This document shows positions 1 to 11,798 of a stretch of 64,000 nt of DNA, piece after piece. Position 1 is the stretch's first letter, and each line of letters begins with the position of its first letter. Source of the DNA: Helichrysum umbraculigerum (Eukaryota > Streptophyta > Magnoliopsida > Asterales > Asteraceae). The translations under genes were made by a program, and so were the position numbers. The notes under the pieces were generated by a model that was not told the origin of the DNA, made no database searches, and saw only the letters and a list, made by a program, of their open reading frames with translations. Location of the stretch: contig CATIUR010000005.1 in assembly GCA_949592205.1 (NCBI GenBank), positions 88,156,777 to 88,220,776 on the forward strand, read 5' to 3'.

Positions 1-1838
1 ATTTTTCATTTATATTATTTGAATTTTATTTAAAATATAAGTTACATATTAATACTTACCTTAATATAGAACAAAAGCTTCCAACAATCCTTAAAGAAAA
101 CAAAAATAAACATTAACCAAAACCACAAACATAATTAAATAATTCAAATACTTAACAAAATCAAACGTCACCTAACAGTTAATAAGAAAAAGAAGCAAAC
201 GTTAAAAACATAAAACATAAATGGAAATACTAAACATTGGGTTTTAGTACGTTTAAAAAATACCAACTTCGTATAATAGTATAGTCTTCGTATAACAGCA
301 AACATTAGATTTTAGTACGTTTAAAAAATAACAAGTTTTAAATAAATGGAAATACAAAAATTAATTATAACACAACCAGGCAAGAATACATGTTCGTATA
401 ATAGTATAGTCTTGGTAAGTCCGAGTCGAACCACAGGAAACAGTGTAAATTAAAATTATTAATTAAACTTTTAATTACAATTAATATTACAAATAAAAGG
501 GGGGGCGTTTGAGTTCCGTACGAACGTATTTTAATTTTATACTAAATTAAAATAAACTTAAAACAATTAAAGTAATTTAAAAAAATAAGATTAATCAAAT
601 GGATAGAAGATGTATTTATTTAGACTAGTTTTACTTAGATTTTCGTTTTCCCTTATGTTTATTAAATGTTGGCTAATATTATAGGGAATTAACAAAAATA
701 GAAAGTTTCCTTGTTCAAATCAACTTTCTTATAAAACTTAAGTAACACACAAGATTTGATGCGAATATACTATAAAAGTTCTTCTTAAGTATTGCTTACT
801 TAAACCTTATTCAATTAAACCTTTCTACAATTTATTATAACTTATTTAAGCAACATTGCATTCACAATAGTTTATAATTACCACATTAATTACTATTCAA
901 AAGTCAATATGTTCTTAACCTTTTGCCGGTTCCATGTCAAGTTACAATTATTAAATAATTATACACAACTAATTAATTTATAAAAACGTTCATTTACGAT
1001 ATAAATCAATTAATCGTGTTAAGAACAACTCTTTCAAATAATCAACACAATAAATTAGTAAGCATAATAAACATTCATAAAATTAATGCCAACATAAACA
1101 TAAGTTCAATCAATTATCTAAGTAATATTTATCTAAATAAATACAATAAAAAATTAGTTCATAATTGAAATCAAGTAAATCAGATCCAAAACACAATTAA
1201 TAAACATTGTTAAGAGATAAAAGATCTAAAACCAAACCAAAAAGACGAATTAGCTCTTCGTAGGGTTGAAAACCTTCAAACCCTAGCTTCCTTGCCTCCA
1301 AATTCGTAACCCTGGCTGTTTATTAAACCCTAGAATTGAATTTTATTACTTCTAATCGTATGGTTTATTGGCTGGATGAGGTCTGCTGGAGTCTTGAGCT
1401 GGCGGTTGGGTTAGCTTTTTACCCAAGTAATTCCGGGTCTGACCCGCGTCTCTCACCGCCTTACCTCTTTTACTTTCAACTGCCGGCTGGCTTCTCCAAC
1501 CGGCGGTTGGCCTTCGGTTCCAGAATCTTTGATCATCGATCCAGCCTAACTCTTTAGCCCTAATCTTTATAAATCCGATTTTAAACTTTAATCTTGGCCC
1601 AATTATCTTGAATTCCGGGTTTAATCTCCTTTTCAGGCCCGATTAGCTTAAAGTCTTTGTTTTCGCTCTTTTTTCTTCATTTTAGAGCCCATTTTCGTTC
1701 CTTTTCACCAATTCTTGATTTTAAATACCTTTTTGCAAATATGAATGAAATCAGTATCAATTATCAATTAATTGCAATAAAAATGCTTAAAAATAAGGGA
1801 ATATAACTTAATAAATATGGTATAATTTGATGTTATCA
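1..1838 (-). mobile_element. Right part of a minus-strand LTR (LTR1), left end undetermined
   Basis: This AT-rich stretch reads as a minus-strand LTR. Its right edge is ...TGTTATCA at 1838, the ATCA-type terminus shared by the other Athila-like LTRs in the window, and it abuts gag-coding sequence of another element directly. It shares the AATAGTATAGT..GGTAAG block (about 394-415) with the LTR at 2480-4172, which lies at a comparable place near that LTR's left end. The left terminus and a TSD were not found, so it could be a solo LTR or the terminus of a fuller element beyond the window. A GC-richer patch with repeated CGGCGGTTGG-like units lies at 1400-1515. No real gene is seen here. Confidence 0.55.
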
Positions 1839-2326
1839 AGGGAACCATGCCATCCCAAGTGATGATTTCTCCTTGTGGCAAAGAATCCAACCGGTCCTTA
1901 GCTCTCCCATGAGAGTCCAAGGAAGCACCCTGAGCTACACAACTCCATCTTCCACAGAGTTCTCAAGTTAAATAGGGTACAAATTTCCAAGAATTTCCTC
2001 AAGTGTTCATTCGGGTCATCCTTCTCAACTCCACTAAACTGGCATTGATTGTTGATCATATGTAGAAACTGCCCCTTAATCTCAAAATCATCCGTAATCG
2101 GGGGCTGAGTGATAGCTAAACCTTGACCGCCCCGAGTGGCCTTCATCCGAGCTTCCATTGTCTGGTTATCTTGGTCGGCCATTGTGGGTTTTGGTGTTTC
2201 TTCGTGTTCTGTAATCGGTTCTAACTGAAAACTGGTAGCTGAAATGTTGATCCGCGCTAGTCTCCTAAATTCTCTTTCCGGGTCAAAGAATGGCTCAAAA
2301 AGTGGTGATTTGGAAGAACGGGTCAT
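1839..2326 (-). pseudogene. Athila-like gag, N-terminal remnant
   Basis: A minus-strand gag start (MTRSSKSPLFEPFFDPERE) begins 130 bp from a tRNA-Asp primer-binding site. The frame runs about 142 codons, then shifts at least once: the motif VEDGVV*LRVLP is in a second frame, and the gag motif RLDSLPQGEIITWDGMV is readable in a third frame at 1841-1895. The gene ends abruptly at 1839 where the LTR at 1-1838 begins. Known for the family: this matches the N-terminal half of Athila gag. Inference: it is dead, from frameshifts and an in-frame stop, and was interrupted by insertion of a second element. Confidence 0.75.
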
Positions 2327-2456
2327 ACACTACCCGTAACTTGTAAAAGCACAAACACTAAAACAAATAAAAGCACCGACTCTATGAAATAAAAACAAAA
2401 AGTAAAAACAACTAAACTCCTAAAATAAATTAAGAACTTAAAACAACACAACTATT

Positions 2457-2473
2457 CCCGCGCAACGGCGCCA
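2457..2473 (-). other. Primer-binding site, tRNA-Asp type (element A)
   Basis: Read on the minus strand, TGGCGCCGTTG is complementary to the 3' end of plant tRNA-Asp (…CAACGGCG plus CCA); the remaining bases match imperfectly. It lies seven bases from the LTR edge, as expected of an Athila-like element. Confidence 0.75.
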
Positions 2474-2790
2474 AAAACTTGATGTGCTAAACTCAGGTTA
2501 CAAAATATGATATGAAATATACTGATTATCTAAACAAAAACACAACTCGGCAAGTGTACCTAATCGCACAATAGTATAGTAAAGGTAAGATCTGGTTAAA
2601 TTCGTCTCCACAGGGACAATGTGTGTTTATTTTAAGTAGATAATAATTTATCTAATAATTAAACTAGCAAAAACAAGTAAAGATTGGGAGATTTGGTGTC
2701 TTTTGACGACAGACAGTCAAAGAGGATTTATTAAACTAATAATTAACTAAGAAAAGCAAGTAAATGATAGTTGTACTCAGATAGAGAAAA

Positions 2791-3092
2791 GGGGTAAGGA
2801 CATAAAAATGCAATTAACTATGACCTGACATTCATAGTATGTACTCAACTATTCGGGCTTCCATTGTATGTAACAAACTAGTTATTTCTTTCCATTGTAT
2901 GCAATCTTCGGTATTTTTTCCACGTGTCATCTATATAAGGTGCCACGTGTCATCCTTACAAGTTGACACGTCACCAAATTGCATACAATGGAAAGAAATA
3001 ACTAGTTTGTTACACACAATGGAAGCCCGAATAGTTGAATACACACTATAAATGTCAGGTCATTGTTAATTACATTTTTATGTACTTACCCC
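2791..3092. mobile_element. Foldback MITE, Mutator-type (9-bp TSD)
   Basis: The 302-bp element starts GGGGTAAGGACATAAAAATG and ends with the near-perfect inverse. The two arms, roughly 110-120 bp each, pair over most of the element and leave a short centre around 2910-2975. It is flanked by the 9-bp duplication TAGAGAAAA (2782-2790 and 3093-3101), the length typical of Mutator-like insertion. It lies inside LTR A. The 70-codon ORF across it is only a product of the palindrome. Confidence 0.9.
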
Positions 3093-3850
3093 TAGAGAAA
3101 ATATACTTGCTTAGACTTTTTAACATCTAGCTTATTGGATATTTGGATTAAGAACTGGATCAGATTTAGTCCACCTAGAAAACACAATCCAGATTACAAG
3201 TTGTAACTTAACAATCACCTAGTCAAGATTATACAATCCAAGTGTTCTTGAAATTTTAAACCTTTTAAATATAAATTATGTAATCAATGAAATCCCAAGT
3301 TAACTAATAGTCTTACAATCATAAAAGCTATTAGCCATACAAGATGTCTCTAAATTATGATCCACCAATATTACTAATCAACTAACCAATTCAAGTCTTC
3401 TAATCACATCTAATTAGAATTCACAATCAATCACTCAATTGATAAAGTAACAATATTACGCAAAAGTTATCACTAATTGCAAAGCAATAAAGTCACTACT
3501 TGAATTAATCAATAAATCAATAATATTAATCGTTCTTTCGTCACCGAGAAATCAAAGTCTATAAATCCAATCACGAAAATATGTCCATCTACTAGATGTC
3601 AATTAGTCTAAACAAGCATTAAAGACTTAGCCCATAATGGTGAGTGAAGCCAAACAATAAATCATAGATAAAGTATGTTCATAATCGGATGAAAAATAAA
3701 CACACCAATGTTAATGACGTATGGAATTAATCTTCTCGCTTCTAACGGTTGAAAGTGGTTGAATCGGACTTAAGGTATCCCTAAAAGTCATCTCCTCTGC
3801 TCTCAATTCGGCTGGAAAAAGAAGTAACCTAAATAATGTCTTTAAAATTT

Positions 3851-3860
3851 GTATTTATAC
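3851..3860 (-). promoter_or_regulatory. TATA box of LTR A
   Basis: GTATAAATAC on the minus strand. The region just upstream in transcription sense (3883-4040) holds GC-rich repeats with a GCGATTA..AGAGGATC core. Confidence 0.5.
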
Positions 3861-3882
3861 TGTTTCTGGCCGACCCTACTTT

Positions 3883-4040
3883 CTCGACGCGATTAAAGAG
3901 GATCGCGTCTCTATATTGTCACAATCGCGGCTCATTGGTCACCAATTGCGCCTTTATTGTAGAAAGGGATAGCGGCGCGATTATCAGAGGATCACGGCTC
4001 TATTACCTATGGATTGCGACGCGAAGTCAAGGCATCGCGA
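3883..4040 (-). repeat. Promoter-proximal repeat array in LTR A
   Basis: Diverged units containing GCGATTAAAGAGGATCGCG and GCGATTATCAGAGGATCACG, plus further CGCG/ATCGCG blocks, lie immediately upstream of the TATA box in the LTR's own orientation. The patch is GC-richer than its surroundings. Confidence 0.55.
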
Positions 4041-4172
4041 TGCGAATTATCTCCTGTTCAGATTCTGGACTTCATGTTGCCAATTTGGCTCCAATTCGCT
4101 TAATCTCAACCACAAATCTCTTAAATGAAGCTGAATACAGATTTTTATTGATGAAGTACCAAAAGTTCATCA

Positions 4173-5296
4173 ATTTAACTAAATAAGCAATAAAATGGAA
4201 CCGATATGGATATGAAAAAATGTATAAAACGAGCCATATCACGGACACTATTTTATGTCGGCCCACATGAATTCAGACGGAGGAATTCATTCGTCTCTAA
4301 GGAACACGTTTCCACTAATTAAATCCTCCTCAGATCTGTTTCTATGAAAGGATCAGAGGACCAACTGGAAATTAAATTTCAGATTCAACTCATCATCCTG
4401 ACACTCGTCTAGCATATACAGCCATTCATTTTCATCTAAAACTTGCAAGCTTTAAGATGATTAAGCTCAAACACAAGGTAGATGGTCAGGAGGTCACACA
4501 CTCACAGGTAATGAGGAAATTCCCCTAAGATGACGGAATCTTGGGATCTGATTGAAACTGACCGCTTAGCTTATATGCTTCGAATGTTGAGATCGTTCAG
4601 AGAGATACGTCAAACTCGAGGTTTTATCCGTTGTCACGTATTGGGTCTAAGATCAAAAAAAAAATTATCCGTTGTCACGTATTCTTCCATATGTGAATTT
4701 GGAAGGGCGGTAACCGTCAGCTTGTAACTCTTGTACTAAGTAGTTGAAGATGGGCTAGATGGGTAGAAAGAATTGTTTGATGGGAATAGAACTCCATCTA
4801 ACAAAGTTTTTAAAGAGGACAGTAAACAGTTATGACCATATTGTCATTTTATTTTTTGATTTTATGGTGAGAAAAGAATATATGTTGAAGCTACACTACT
4901 GAAAAGCGGGTATCTTTTGATGAGGAGTGTGAAACCCAGTCAAAAGGATCACTTGAATAAAGGGTTCTCCATCAACTTCTCTTCTAAAAGAGTCGTATTC
5001 ACATATCCACCAACCGAAAGGATCACTTGAAAGGGTTCCCCATCAACAACTTTCTCTTCTAACGGTGTCATGTTTACCTATCAAGCAACCGCCATGCCCT
5101 TCTTTGCTTACTATCACTCACATTATCTAATTGAATTGATTGCACATCATTTTCTCAAACTAAGAGTAAAAAGGTCAAAGATGAAAATTTAAGTAAACAT
5201 ATAATGAAGGGGAAATTTTATTATTGAATTGTGTTTGTATATCATTTTCTCAAACTAAGAATAAAAAGATCAAATATAAAATTTAACTAAGCATAC
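4173..5296. other. Non-coding stretch between LTR A and the PRP40-like exons
   Basis: No convincing exon is visible. There are two local tandem duplications: a block with AAAGGATCACTTGAA followed by AGGGTTC (about 4950-5075), and a block with ATCATTTTCTCAAACTAAGA (about 5145-5290). The second adjoins the splice donor at 5295-5296, so at least this part behaves as intron of the gene to the right. A minus-strand open stretch near 4370-4440 (LDENEWLYMLDECQDDE) may be an old gene fragment that I cannot identify. Confidence 0.5.
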
Positions 5297-7984
5297 CTCA
5301 GTGTCCTGCGCCGCTGAGACTCCGACAAAATCCTTTGGAGCTGAAGGTTGATCAACTGCAGACGAGGTTAGAGCAGCAGGAGATTGAGTCCCTCTTGAAG
5401 CTTCTTTCTCAACATGTTCACGAGCCAACTAAGGATACAAAAACAAAAGTTCAGAACCATGTCCTTTCTGTTCTGGTAGTGAGTAAGTATAGCAAAAAAG
5501 GTATTAAGTCATGATTAAAACCTTTAGTTCCTCGGGTATTGTCCATTTAGATTGCTTTGTATCATTGTTGTAGTAGTATCTTCATTAGTATGAAATACTA
5601 CATCAGTAAATATGAAAAAACAACAATTGGAAATTTAGTCAAGTTCAAAGCATGAAGAAGCATACTTTTTACCATCTGCAGTTGTGAACTCTTTCCAAAC
5701 AGTAGAGGCATCAGCTCTCTGCTATATATAAAAGAAAACAAACACATCAACCATAAATCATCAGCATGCTGATTAAAATAAACCAAAAAAATGCAATTGT
5801 CAAGTAGTATTACTCCATAATATCCATATGCAATACAAGTCAAGCAAAAACTCCATGCAGGTAAAGTTAGAAAATTAAATGAGTAATGGTCTTATATATT
5901 GTATAGTAGAAATATACAATAACATGTTGCCTGCGTTAAAAAGTGAAACCGCATTTAAAGTGAGGACAGACAGCAGTTTCCTTCATATTTGCCTGACATC
6001 TACAAACCATTGAAACATGCAAAGAAAAGGAACAACAGGTGTAACTCAAACTGATCGATCCATGTATGACAACAAGTTTGAAAGTCGAGACAAAAGGCAA
6101 CTTTATCCAATTCCAGACCAATCGAAGACATGTTTTACGTATATAAACGATGAGACATTAAACTACAGGCTAGCAGCACTGTCAAAGACATGACTTGCCT
6201 CCACAGCTGTCATCAACTCCAGAGGCTTCTTCCATGAAGATTGTTTTGTTGTTTTGTTGTAATAATATCTGCAAAATGAAGGGTTAATACAACTAATATG
6301 GGAATTATTATCTTATGCAATATATAATCAGGCTCCAATATGATATAAACATATACATGAAAAATTACCTTCTTCCATCAGCAGCTGTATACTCTAGCCA
6401 GTCAGCTGATGCCTCTTGATTAGCATAGATAACACTTGATGTCTGCAATAGGAATGAACAGAAGTATATTTATCTTCAAAAGTTCAAATGAATAAGTCAT
6501 CCACAATCAATGAGTTAGGATTCTCTAATTAGTGGCCTCATTAAACTTTGTCATTCAGATATAGCATCATTACTGCTCCAATTTTAGAGATGACAATTTT
6601 AGACCGACTGGTTATTTATGGGTCAAGTTGGGTAATACTTATAAGGTGATGGGTTTGTTGGGTCGCCCTCTATTTTTTTAGATGAGTCTAAATGGGTATC
6701 TGATATAACCTCCAATTGTATAACAACTAACCAACGGGTCTATGTGCGTAAAAAAAAATTGAGCACCTAATTTCTTGTTTTTTTCATTTTTCACTTAAAT
6801 AAAAAAAAGTTTGGTGGAAACCCGATGGGTCAACCCAACTCAAAACCCTTTTGACCTGGACCCGTTTAGACCCATCCTCTTAAATGACCCATCTAGACCC
6901 GGACCCGCTTAGACCCGTGACCCAATCCGACCAGACACACTCATTTTGTCACTTAAACTAGATATGGAAGAAACCACGTGAACAAAGATACAAGTTTGTG
7001 ATGTAGAATTGTAGATCATGCCTATAAAAAACAGTAAAAGTAACTAAGCTCTAAACTATAAGGTTACAGAATTTTCTATGAACCATGAAGCAGAGTCACA
7101 TGAGGGTGAGCCTTGCATACGGGTTACTTTATCAGACGAAAAATTTGGGTCCAAGCCCATACGTAGATTCTTACTCTTTGTGAAAGGCTAGCCATTAAGT
7201 CATTCAGATACAGATGGTCTTTCAAATAAAAGGTTCAACGGCCATTTAGTGTTTGGAAGAAACGTTATTCACGTTTCTCGTAATTGGTACATGGAGAATA
7301 TGTTTTTTATCAATTGTATCCCATTCAATTTAATTAACATACAATTGTTCTGTTTATCATCACACAGAGCTGCATGGTTTATTAGATTAACTTAAAATCA
7401 GGACCTGAATGAACAAGTAATAAATTCATATTAACCAAAGGCAATACTAAAAAAATTAAAGGTGTTCTATAATGCATCTTGATTATTAAAATCGACATGG
7501 TTCAACGTGCCGATACGACAAGAAGTCAAACAATTGTCAGGTTCATACATGACTTAAGCTGTTTCGTCATAATCCGTAGAACTGGCACATGAACAGCTCA
7601 TTACATACAGAGTAAAATCATGAAAATATGTAATTATCTAATTTTACAGCTTCCCAGCCAATGTATAGCTTATAATCTATCCTATCTTCACACACAGTAT
7701 GCATAATATATACAATATACAATGATCATGCATCTAATCTCTAGAAGTACAAAACAATATTCATAGTTATATCAACAATTGCATACCTTACATAATGCTA
7801 TATTACTATAATAATATCATAATTACTAAAATCAGGCAAGTCAACATTTACTCCGAAGTGATAGAATGTAGTGCATCAATCGTAAACCCTAGCGAATTGA
7901 ATAATTCAATGTATAGATATGAATTAGGGTTTAGAAAAGATGGAAAATTACCTGTGAAGGTGGATTGTGAGGGTTATCATCCAT
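5297..7984 (-). CDS. PRP40-like pre-mRNA-processing protein, 5' exons (two WW domains)
   Basis: Six exons were read on the minus strand: 7984-7952, 6442-6369, 6268-6199, 5718-5666, 5579-5522 and 5428-5297. Together they give 140 codons with no stop and consistent phases. The start is ATG at 7984 (MDDNPHNPPSQ). WW domain 1 (about residues 25-52) has WLEYTAADGRRYYYNKTTKQ then SW..P. WW domain 2 (about 66-93) has VWKEFTTADGKKYYYNNDTK then KW..P, followed by EELKLARE. This order and linker (LELMT..ERADAST) are those of PRP40, a U1 snRNP-associated splicing factor whose WW domains bind proline-rich partners. All introns are GT-AG except the third, which uses GCAAGT after GAG, a good GC-AG donor. 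The long proline/glutamine-rich N-terminus seen in many PRP40A proteins is absent. The FF-domain exons are not in the window. The donor at 5295-5296 is intact, so the gene either continues left past the retroelements or is a truncated copy. Confidence 0.8.
6585..6960. mobile_element. MITE, hAT-like, in a PRP40 intron
   Basis: The element, bounded roughly by TAGAGATGACAATTTTAGAC and the inverse of TAGTTTAAGTGACAAAATGAG, is full of GACCCGTTTAGACCCAT-like runs. The same family recurs in opposite orientation at about 49357-49746 and as a fragment at about 35170-35240. The exact TSD is unclear. It lies in the intron between exons 1 and 2. Confidence 0.6.
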
Positions 7985-8479
7985 TGTAGCACATATAAGC
8001 GAATTGGAATGTTATAGAGCTAATAACATACTAATAGGCCCAAATTTGAGTCACAATTGCTGTCGGGACTGATGATGGAGGATGCAATCTGAGTGACAAT
8101 TTCTGTAAAAATGATTTAGAAAACACAAAATCTTTTACAACATTTGATAAAACGTTTTGAAACAAGGAGAAAGAAAAATGAAGTGTATATTTTTATTTAT
8201 TTTGATTTTGATTAAAGGCGTCTTCTGTTTGAGCTTGTGATGTCGTAAAATAGTTAAATAGTGAACCTCAATAGGCATGGGACGGTGGAACTTATGAACA
8301 GTAACTTTTTGTTTTATATGCGATTTCTGTTGTCATATGTATATTTGTAATCACAAACTGTAACAAAACACACTTCTAGCCAAGTGGTTCATGAAAAAAT
8401 TTGACCTTATTTTTGAAAAAATTTGAGAGAGATTGCTATTGGACATAAAAATCACCATTTAAGGTATTCTATACTTAAG
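7985..8479 (-). promoter_or_regulatory. Presumed 5' UTR and promoter region of the PRP40-like gene
   Basis: AT-rich DNA between the PRP40-like ATG and retroelement B. No TATA box could be assigned with confidence and no ORF is seen. The remaining upstream region is only about 500 bp before repeat sequence begins. Confidence 0.35.
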
Positions 8480-8559
8480 GTATTCTATACATGTCATCCC
8501 ACACTTAGAGGAACATTGTCCCTAATGTTCTCTTGAGTAAAGATTTTACTAGTAAAATC
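8480..8559 (-). mobile_element. Left remnant of Athila-like element B
   Basis: On the minus strand this has AGGGACAATGTTCC and CTAAGTGTGGGAT, the kind of sequence seen downstream of pol in Athila elements. CTAAGTGTGGGAT recurs at 18209-18220 and 18271-18283, on the other side of the inserted Tekay element. Joining 8559 to 18212 restores continuity once one copy of AAATC is removed. No 3' LTR of B is seen further left, so B is truncated here. The exact left limit is uncertain; two copies of AAGGTATTCTATAC lie at about 8461-8490. Confidence 0.55.
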
Positions 8560-10965
8560 TGTAACACCTGCCTAATTAGGATAATTAATTATGCCTAATT
8601 ATTTGTAACTAGCTGTAATTAGTATGTAATAGGACTAATTACAGACTCTATTTGTATATATATAAGGTGATTTATATATATATGTGTACTTACGCGATTT
8701 GGATGAATCGTACGAATTAACCGGACGGAGTCCGATACAGTTTACTTGGACGTTGGTGACAGAAATTTACTTAAATAACGAGAACCTATTTTAGTTATAT
8801 AAAATACACAATTGAACGAACAGTATTTATATTACCGCGACGACATTTTAAATAATTCAACATAAACGCATTAAACGCGAATTAATAATTTAAATATTTC
8901 GACAAATGTTTTATTATTAATTTCAAAGTATTTTTATTTAAATACTCCAGTTACATTTTAAAATATAACGGTTCGGTTAAATACTAAAAACAAACGATTA
9001 ATCGATCAGGACACGGAGTAAATACGGTATTTTGAGAAGCGTTTTCCCTTCCCCCTCTTTTGGATCAGCCACCAACCCATCCCCCACCCCAATTTCCTCA
9101 TTCATTTTTCATTCTAACTAAACACACACAAACCACAAACACTCTCAACCAAATCCACACCAAATTTTTGGAATACAAACCGACCCACGAAATTTACATA
9201 TTCGGAATCACCATCACGAGTGGAGCAAGAATATCAAAACCGTTTTCATCATTTCATCCTCGATCTAGCTCGATTTGCAAAAGTAAGAAATTTCTAAAAT
9301 CTTAGATCTATTCAATTTGGTGTAATGTTTTGATGTTTTGACATGTACACAACATAGTTATAACCTAATACATGAAGAAAACACGATTTTATAGCTCAAA
9401 AATGGGTTAGATTTGCGTTTTTGGTCGGAAAATCTCGAAACCCGAAAGTTTCTGGGCTGATGTTCATACGTGCGACACAATCCTTGTGTCGCATACTGTG
9501 TCGCATAAACCCATTTGTGTCGCACCTTGTGTCGTACCAACCTTTAGTGTCGTAATCTTTGCGACACAATTTTGTGTCGCACTCTATGTCGCATATTATG
9601 TCGTATTTTTATACGACACAACCACTATGTCGCTATTAAATTAGCATTTCGTATCCGATGCGACACAATCCTTGTGTCGTATCCTTGTGTCGCATGACGT
9701 CTGCGACACAACCCTTGTGTCGCATGACAAACTTTAGTGTCGCAATTTGTGTCGCAAAACACAGCAGATTTACAATTTTATTCCAACTTAAGTGTTAACA
9801 TTTGGGACTTCAAACGATTATACAATATAACATTTAAGGGACATTGAAACATGTTTTGCAAGCCTAACACTTCAACTAAATCACCAACGGGCCAAACATG
9901 TTTTCCAACAAACAAACAATTACAGACATACGGACAAACACTGGATATACTAGTTGTGTACAAGTAAACGAAACGTCTCGCGAGACACGTACTTACATAA
10001 CTTCATATGATTAGGCATTTGAAGGTTACGGGTTCGGAGAACCTACTTGCTATATTTACTACTTGCTAATTGCTACGGCTTATTACAAGACTCGGGTGAG
10101 TCTTACGGCCCCACTTTTACTGTTTTATCTTATTGGGGGAGATACATGCTACTACTTTTCCTTGAACACAAGTACTAAAACTGTTTACTATACCAAACGA
10201 AATTGCATGAGTTGTTTACTATTTACAGAAGTCTCTCCATCATATATCGTTAGTTATGGACTTAAGCGCGAACACTAGTTAATGGATCCATTAGGGAAAT
10301 GACCCTCCCCGCCCGGGGCAGTAGCGCTGCCACGTACTGATTTACACGTAGAAACGGGTGACTAATTATTCGTTACTGATGTTTGCTCAATTACGAGCAT
10401 GTCACGGGAGCAAATTTATTACTTACGGGTTAAGCTTCGATTATGAGCCTCATGGAAACGGTATAACTTACTTACTTACATTTGCTGGATTGCAAATACT
10501 GGTTTTACATTTGCTGGATTGCAAATACTGATTTTACGCCTATGGGCACTATTGATGAAATCTTGTGTTTCAAAACTGATATTACTTACAAACCTGTGAG
10601 ATTTACCAACATTCGTGTTGACATTTTTAGCATGTTTTCTCAGGTACCCGGATGGAGTAGGATTACTCCAGGACTTTAGCTAGAGTCGCATGATTTCAAC
10701 ACAACTGCATTAACGGAGATTCTTAGCATTATCTTTTGTATATTTTGATTATGTAATAGAATCTCCCGCTATACGCGTGGGCTCTAGGAAACTACATTTT
10801 TGTATACGAGAACATTAAGTTTTCAAACATTATATCTATGGGAATGTAACTAATTTTACAAACGTTGCATATAGATGTCGTTTGCTTTATCTTTGTACTG
10901 TGATATTGGATTAGTAGCACCCCAAAACCTGCTTCCGCTAAACAGTGAATTTCGGGGGTGTTACA
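8560..10965 (+). repeat. 5' LTR of element D
   Basis: 2,406 bp, TGTAACACCTGCC…TTTCGGGGGTGTTACA. The likely promoter lies before about 9040, followed by a pyrimidine-rich leader (9045-9290), a splice-donor-like AAAAGTAAGAAATTT at 9281-9295, a TGTCGCA palindrome array (9471-9756) and a 28-bp direct duplication with TTTGCTGGATTGCAAATACT (about 10480-10535). The short ORFs in this LTR repeat in the 3' LTR and are not genes. Confidence 0.95.
9471..9756. repeat. TGTCGCA palindrome array in the 5' LTR of D
   Basis: About 19 copies of TGTCGCA, TGTCGTA or their inverse occur within 286 bp. Several are arranged as hairpins such as TGCGACACAATCC followed by TTGTGTCGCA. The same array is at 16712-16997 in the 3' LTR and, with different spacing, in the unrelated-length solo LTR at 29781-30021. 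Confidence 0.9.
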
Positions 10966-10968
10966 GAT

Positions 10969-10980
10969 TGGTATCAGAGC
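10969..10980 (+). other. Primer-binding site, initiator tRNA-Met (element D)
   Basis: TGGTATCAGAGC, three bases after the LTR end, is the standard complement of the 3' end of plant initiator tRNA-Met. Confidence 0.95.
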
Positions 10981-11285
10981 CTAAGGTTATAGTGAACTAG
11001 GTTGCATTTAGTGGGCCTAGTCTATGACCGTTAGGCAGTATTTCCTTACTAGGCATGATTGGTTCAGGAATTACATCATACGACTTTAATTTAACATAGC
11101 CTGATCAACTATGTACAATTAAGGAAAGATGATGTAAGGTCTGAAATGGTTATGTTGAACAGGAATGCGTTAGTTGACTCTGACCACGAGAGAACCGGAC
11201 CATTACTGGATACGTGCTAGACACTAGGCTGGATATTATATACTTATATATATTAGTCTCGTCTTACTTACACTCTGCCACAGGA

Positions 11286-11798
11286 ATGGCAAACACACCA
11301 CCTAATCCGTCACACTCTCACTCACATGGGTCACGAAACCCACGAGTAGCCAGGAGGAACACAAGGTCACTTCGAACAAGCCCCTATTCTGTTCATAACT
11401 CTTAGAACTCGGCACATCTCACGATGCCAGTGTTGGCTACCCAACTTCGCCGTCAGGAGCAAAGGCTCGAACATCTCGAACGGGAACAACACCGAATGAC
11501 TTATCTGCTTCGCCAAGCTCTTGATCACATATCTCAACTCCAGCGAGAACAAGAGGATACCAACCTCTCTGTAAGCATAATTCAGGATTCAATGACCGCT
11601 GAATTAGGTGCGGATGAACTCGTAAGAAACCGACTAGAGGAATGTGAACAGCGTTCACAGGAGACTGAGGATCACTCTCTAGCACTAGTACAACGACTAG
11701 CCTTGGTTGAAGACAACGCCAGGTAAACCAACAGACTAGCAGAAACCGTGGACTGCCTTATCGCGCTGATGGAACAGATTAATCTGCATCAAGATTAG
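11286..11798 (+). pseudogene. Upstream coiled-coil ORF of element D, interrupted by stops
   Basis: An open frame of about 170 codons precedes gag. It starts at ATG 11286 (MANTPPNPSHSHSHGSRN) and continues in one frame to TAG at 11796, broken by TAG at 11403 and TAA at 11724. After a basic serine/arginine-rich start, residues about 47-165 are rich in E, Q, R and L with heptad-like spacing (for example RRQEQRLEHLEREQHRMTYL), so a coiled coil is likely. The start follows a good splice acceptor (CTCTGCCACAG at 11273-11283). I do not recognise the protein. It is not part of the usual gag-pol and could be an accessory ORF of this family. Confidence 0.6.

Larger units (their letters stand above)
2480..4172 (-). 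mobile_element. 5' LTR of Athila-like element A
   Basis: The LTR begins on the plus strand at TGATGTGC, next to the primer-binding site, and probably ends at …GTTCATCA (4172), giving a minus-strand LTR of about 1.7 kb with TGAT…ATCA ends. The right edge is set by analogy with the other LTRs, because the partner LTR lies outside the window and no TSD can be checked. It contains a TATA box at 3851-3860, a repeat array upstream of it (3883-4040), and an inserted MITE at 2791-3092. Confidence 0.65.

Noticed and set aside
2839..3051. 70-codon ORF
   Set aside because: It runs across the palindromic MITE and reads through both inverted arms; no protein signal.
9060..9305. 81-codon ORF in the D LTR (repeated at 16301-16546)
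   Set aside because: It is part of the LTR leader, recurs in both LTRs with changes, and ends at the splice donor; no evidence of translation.
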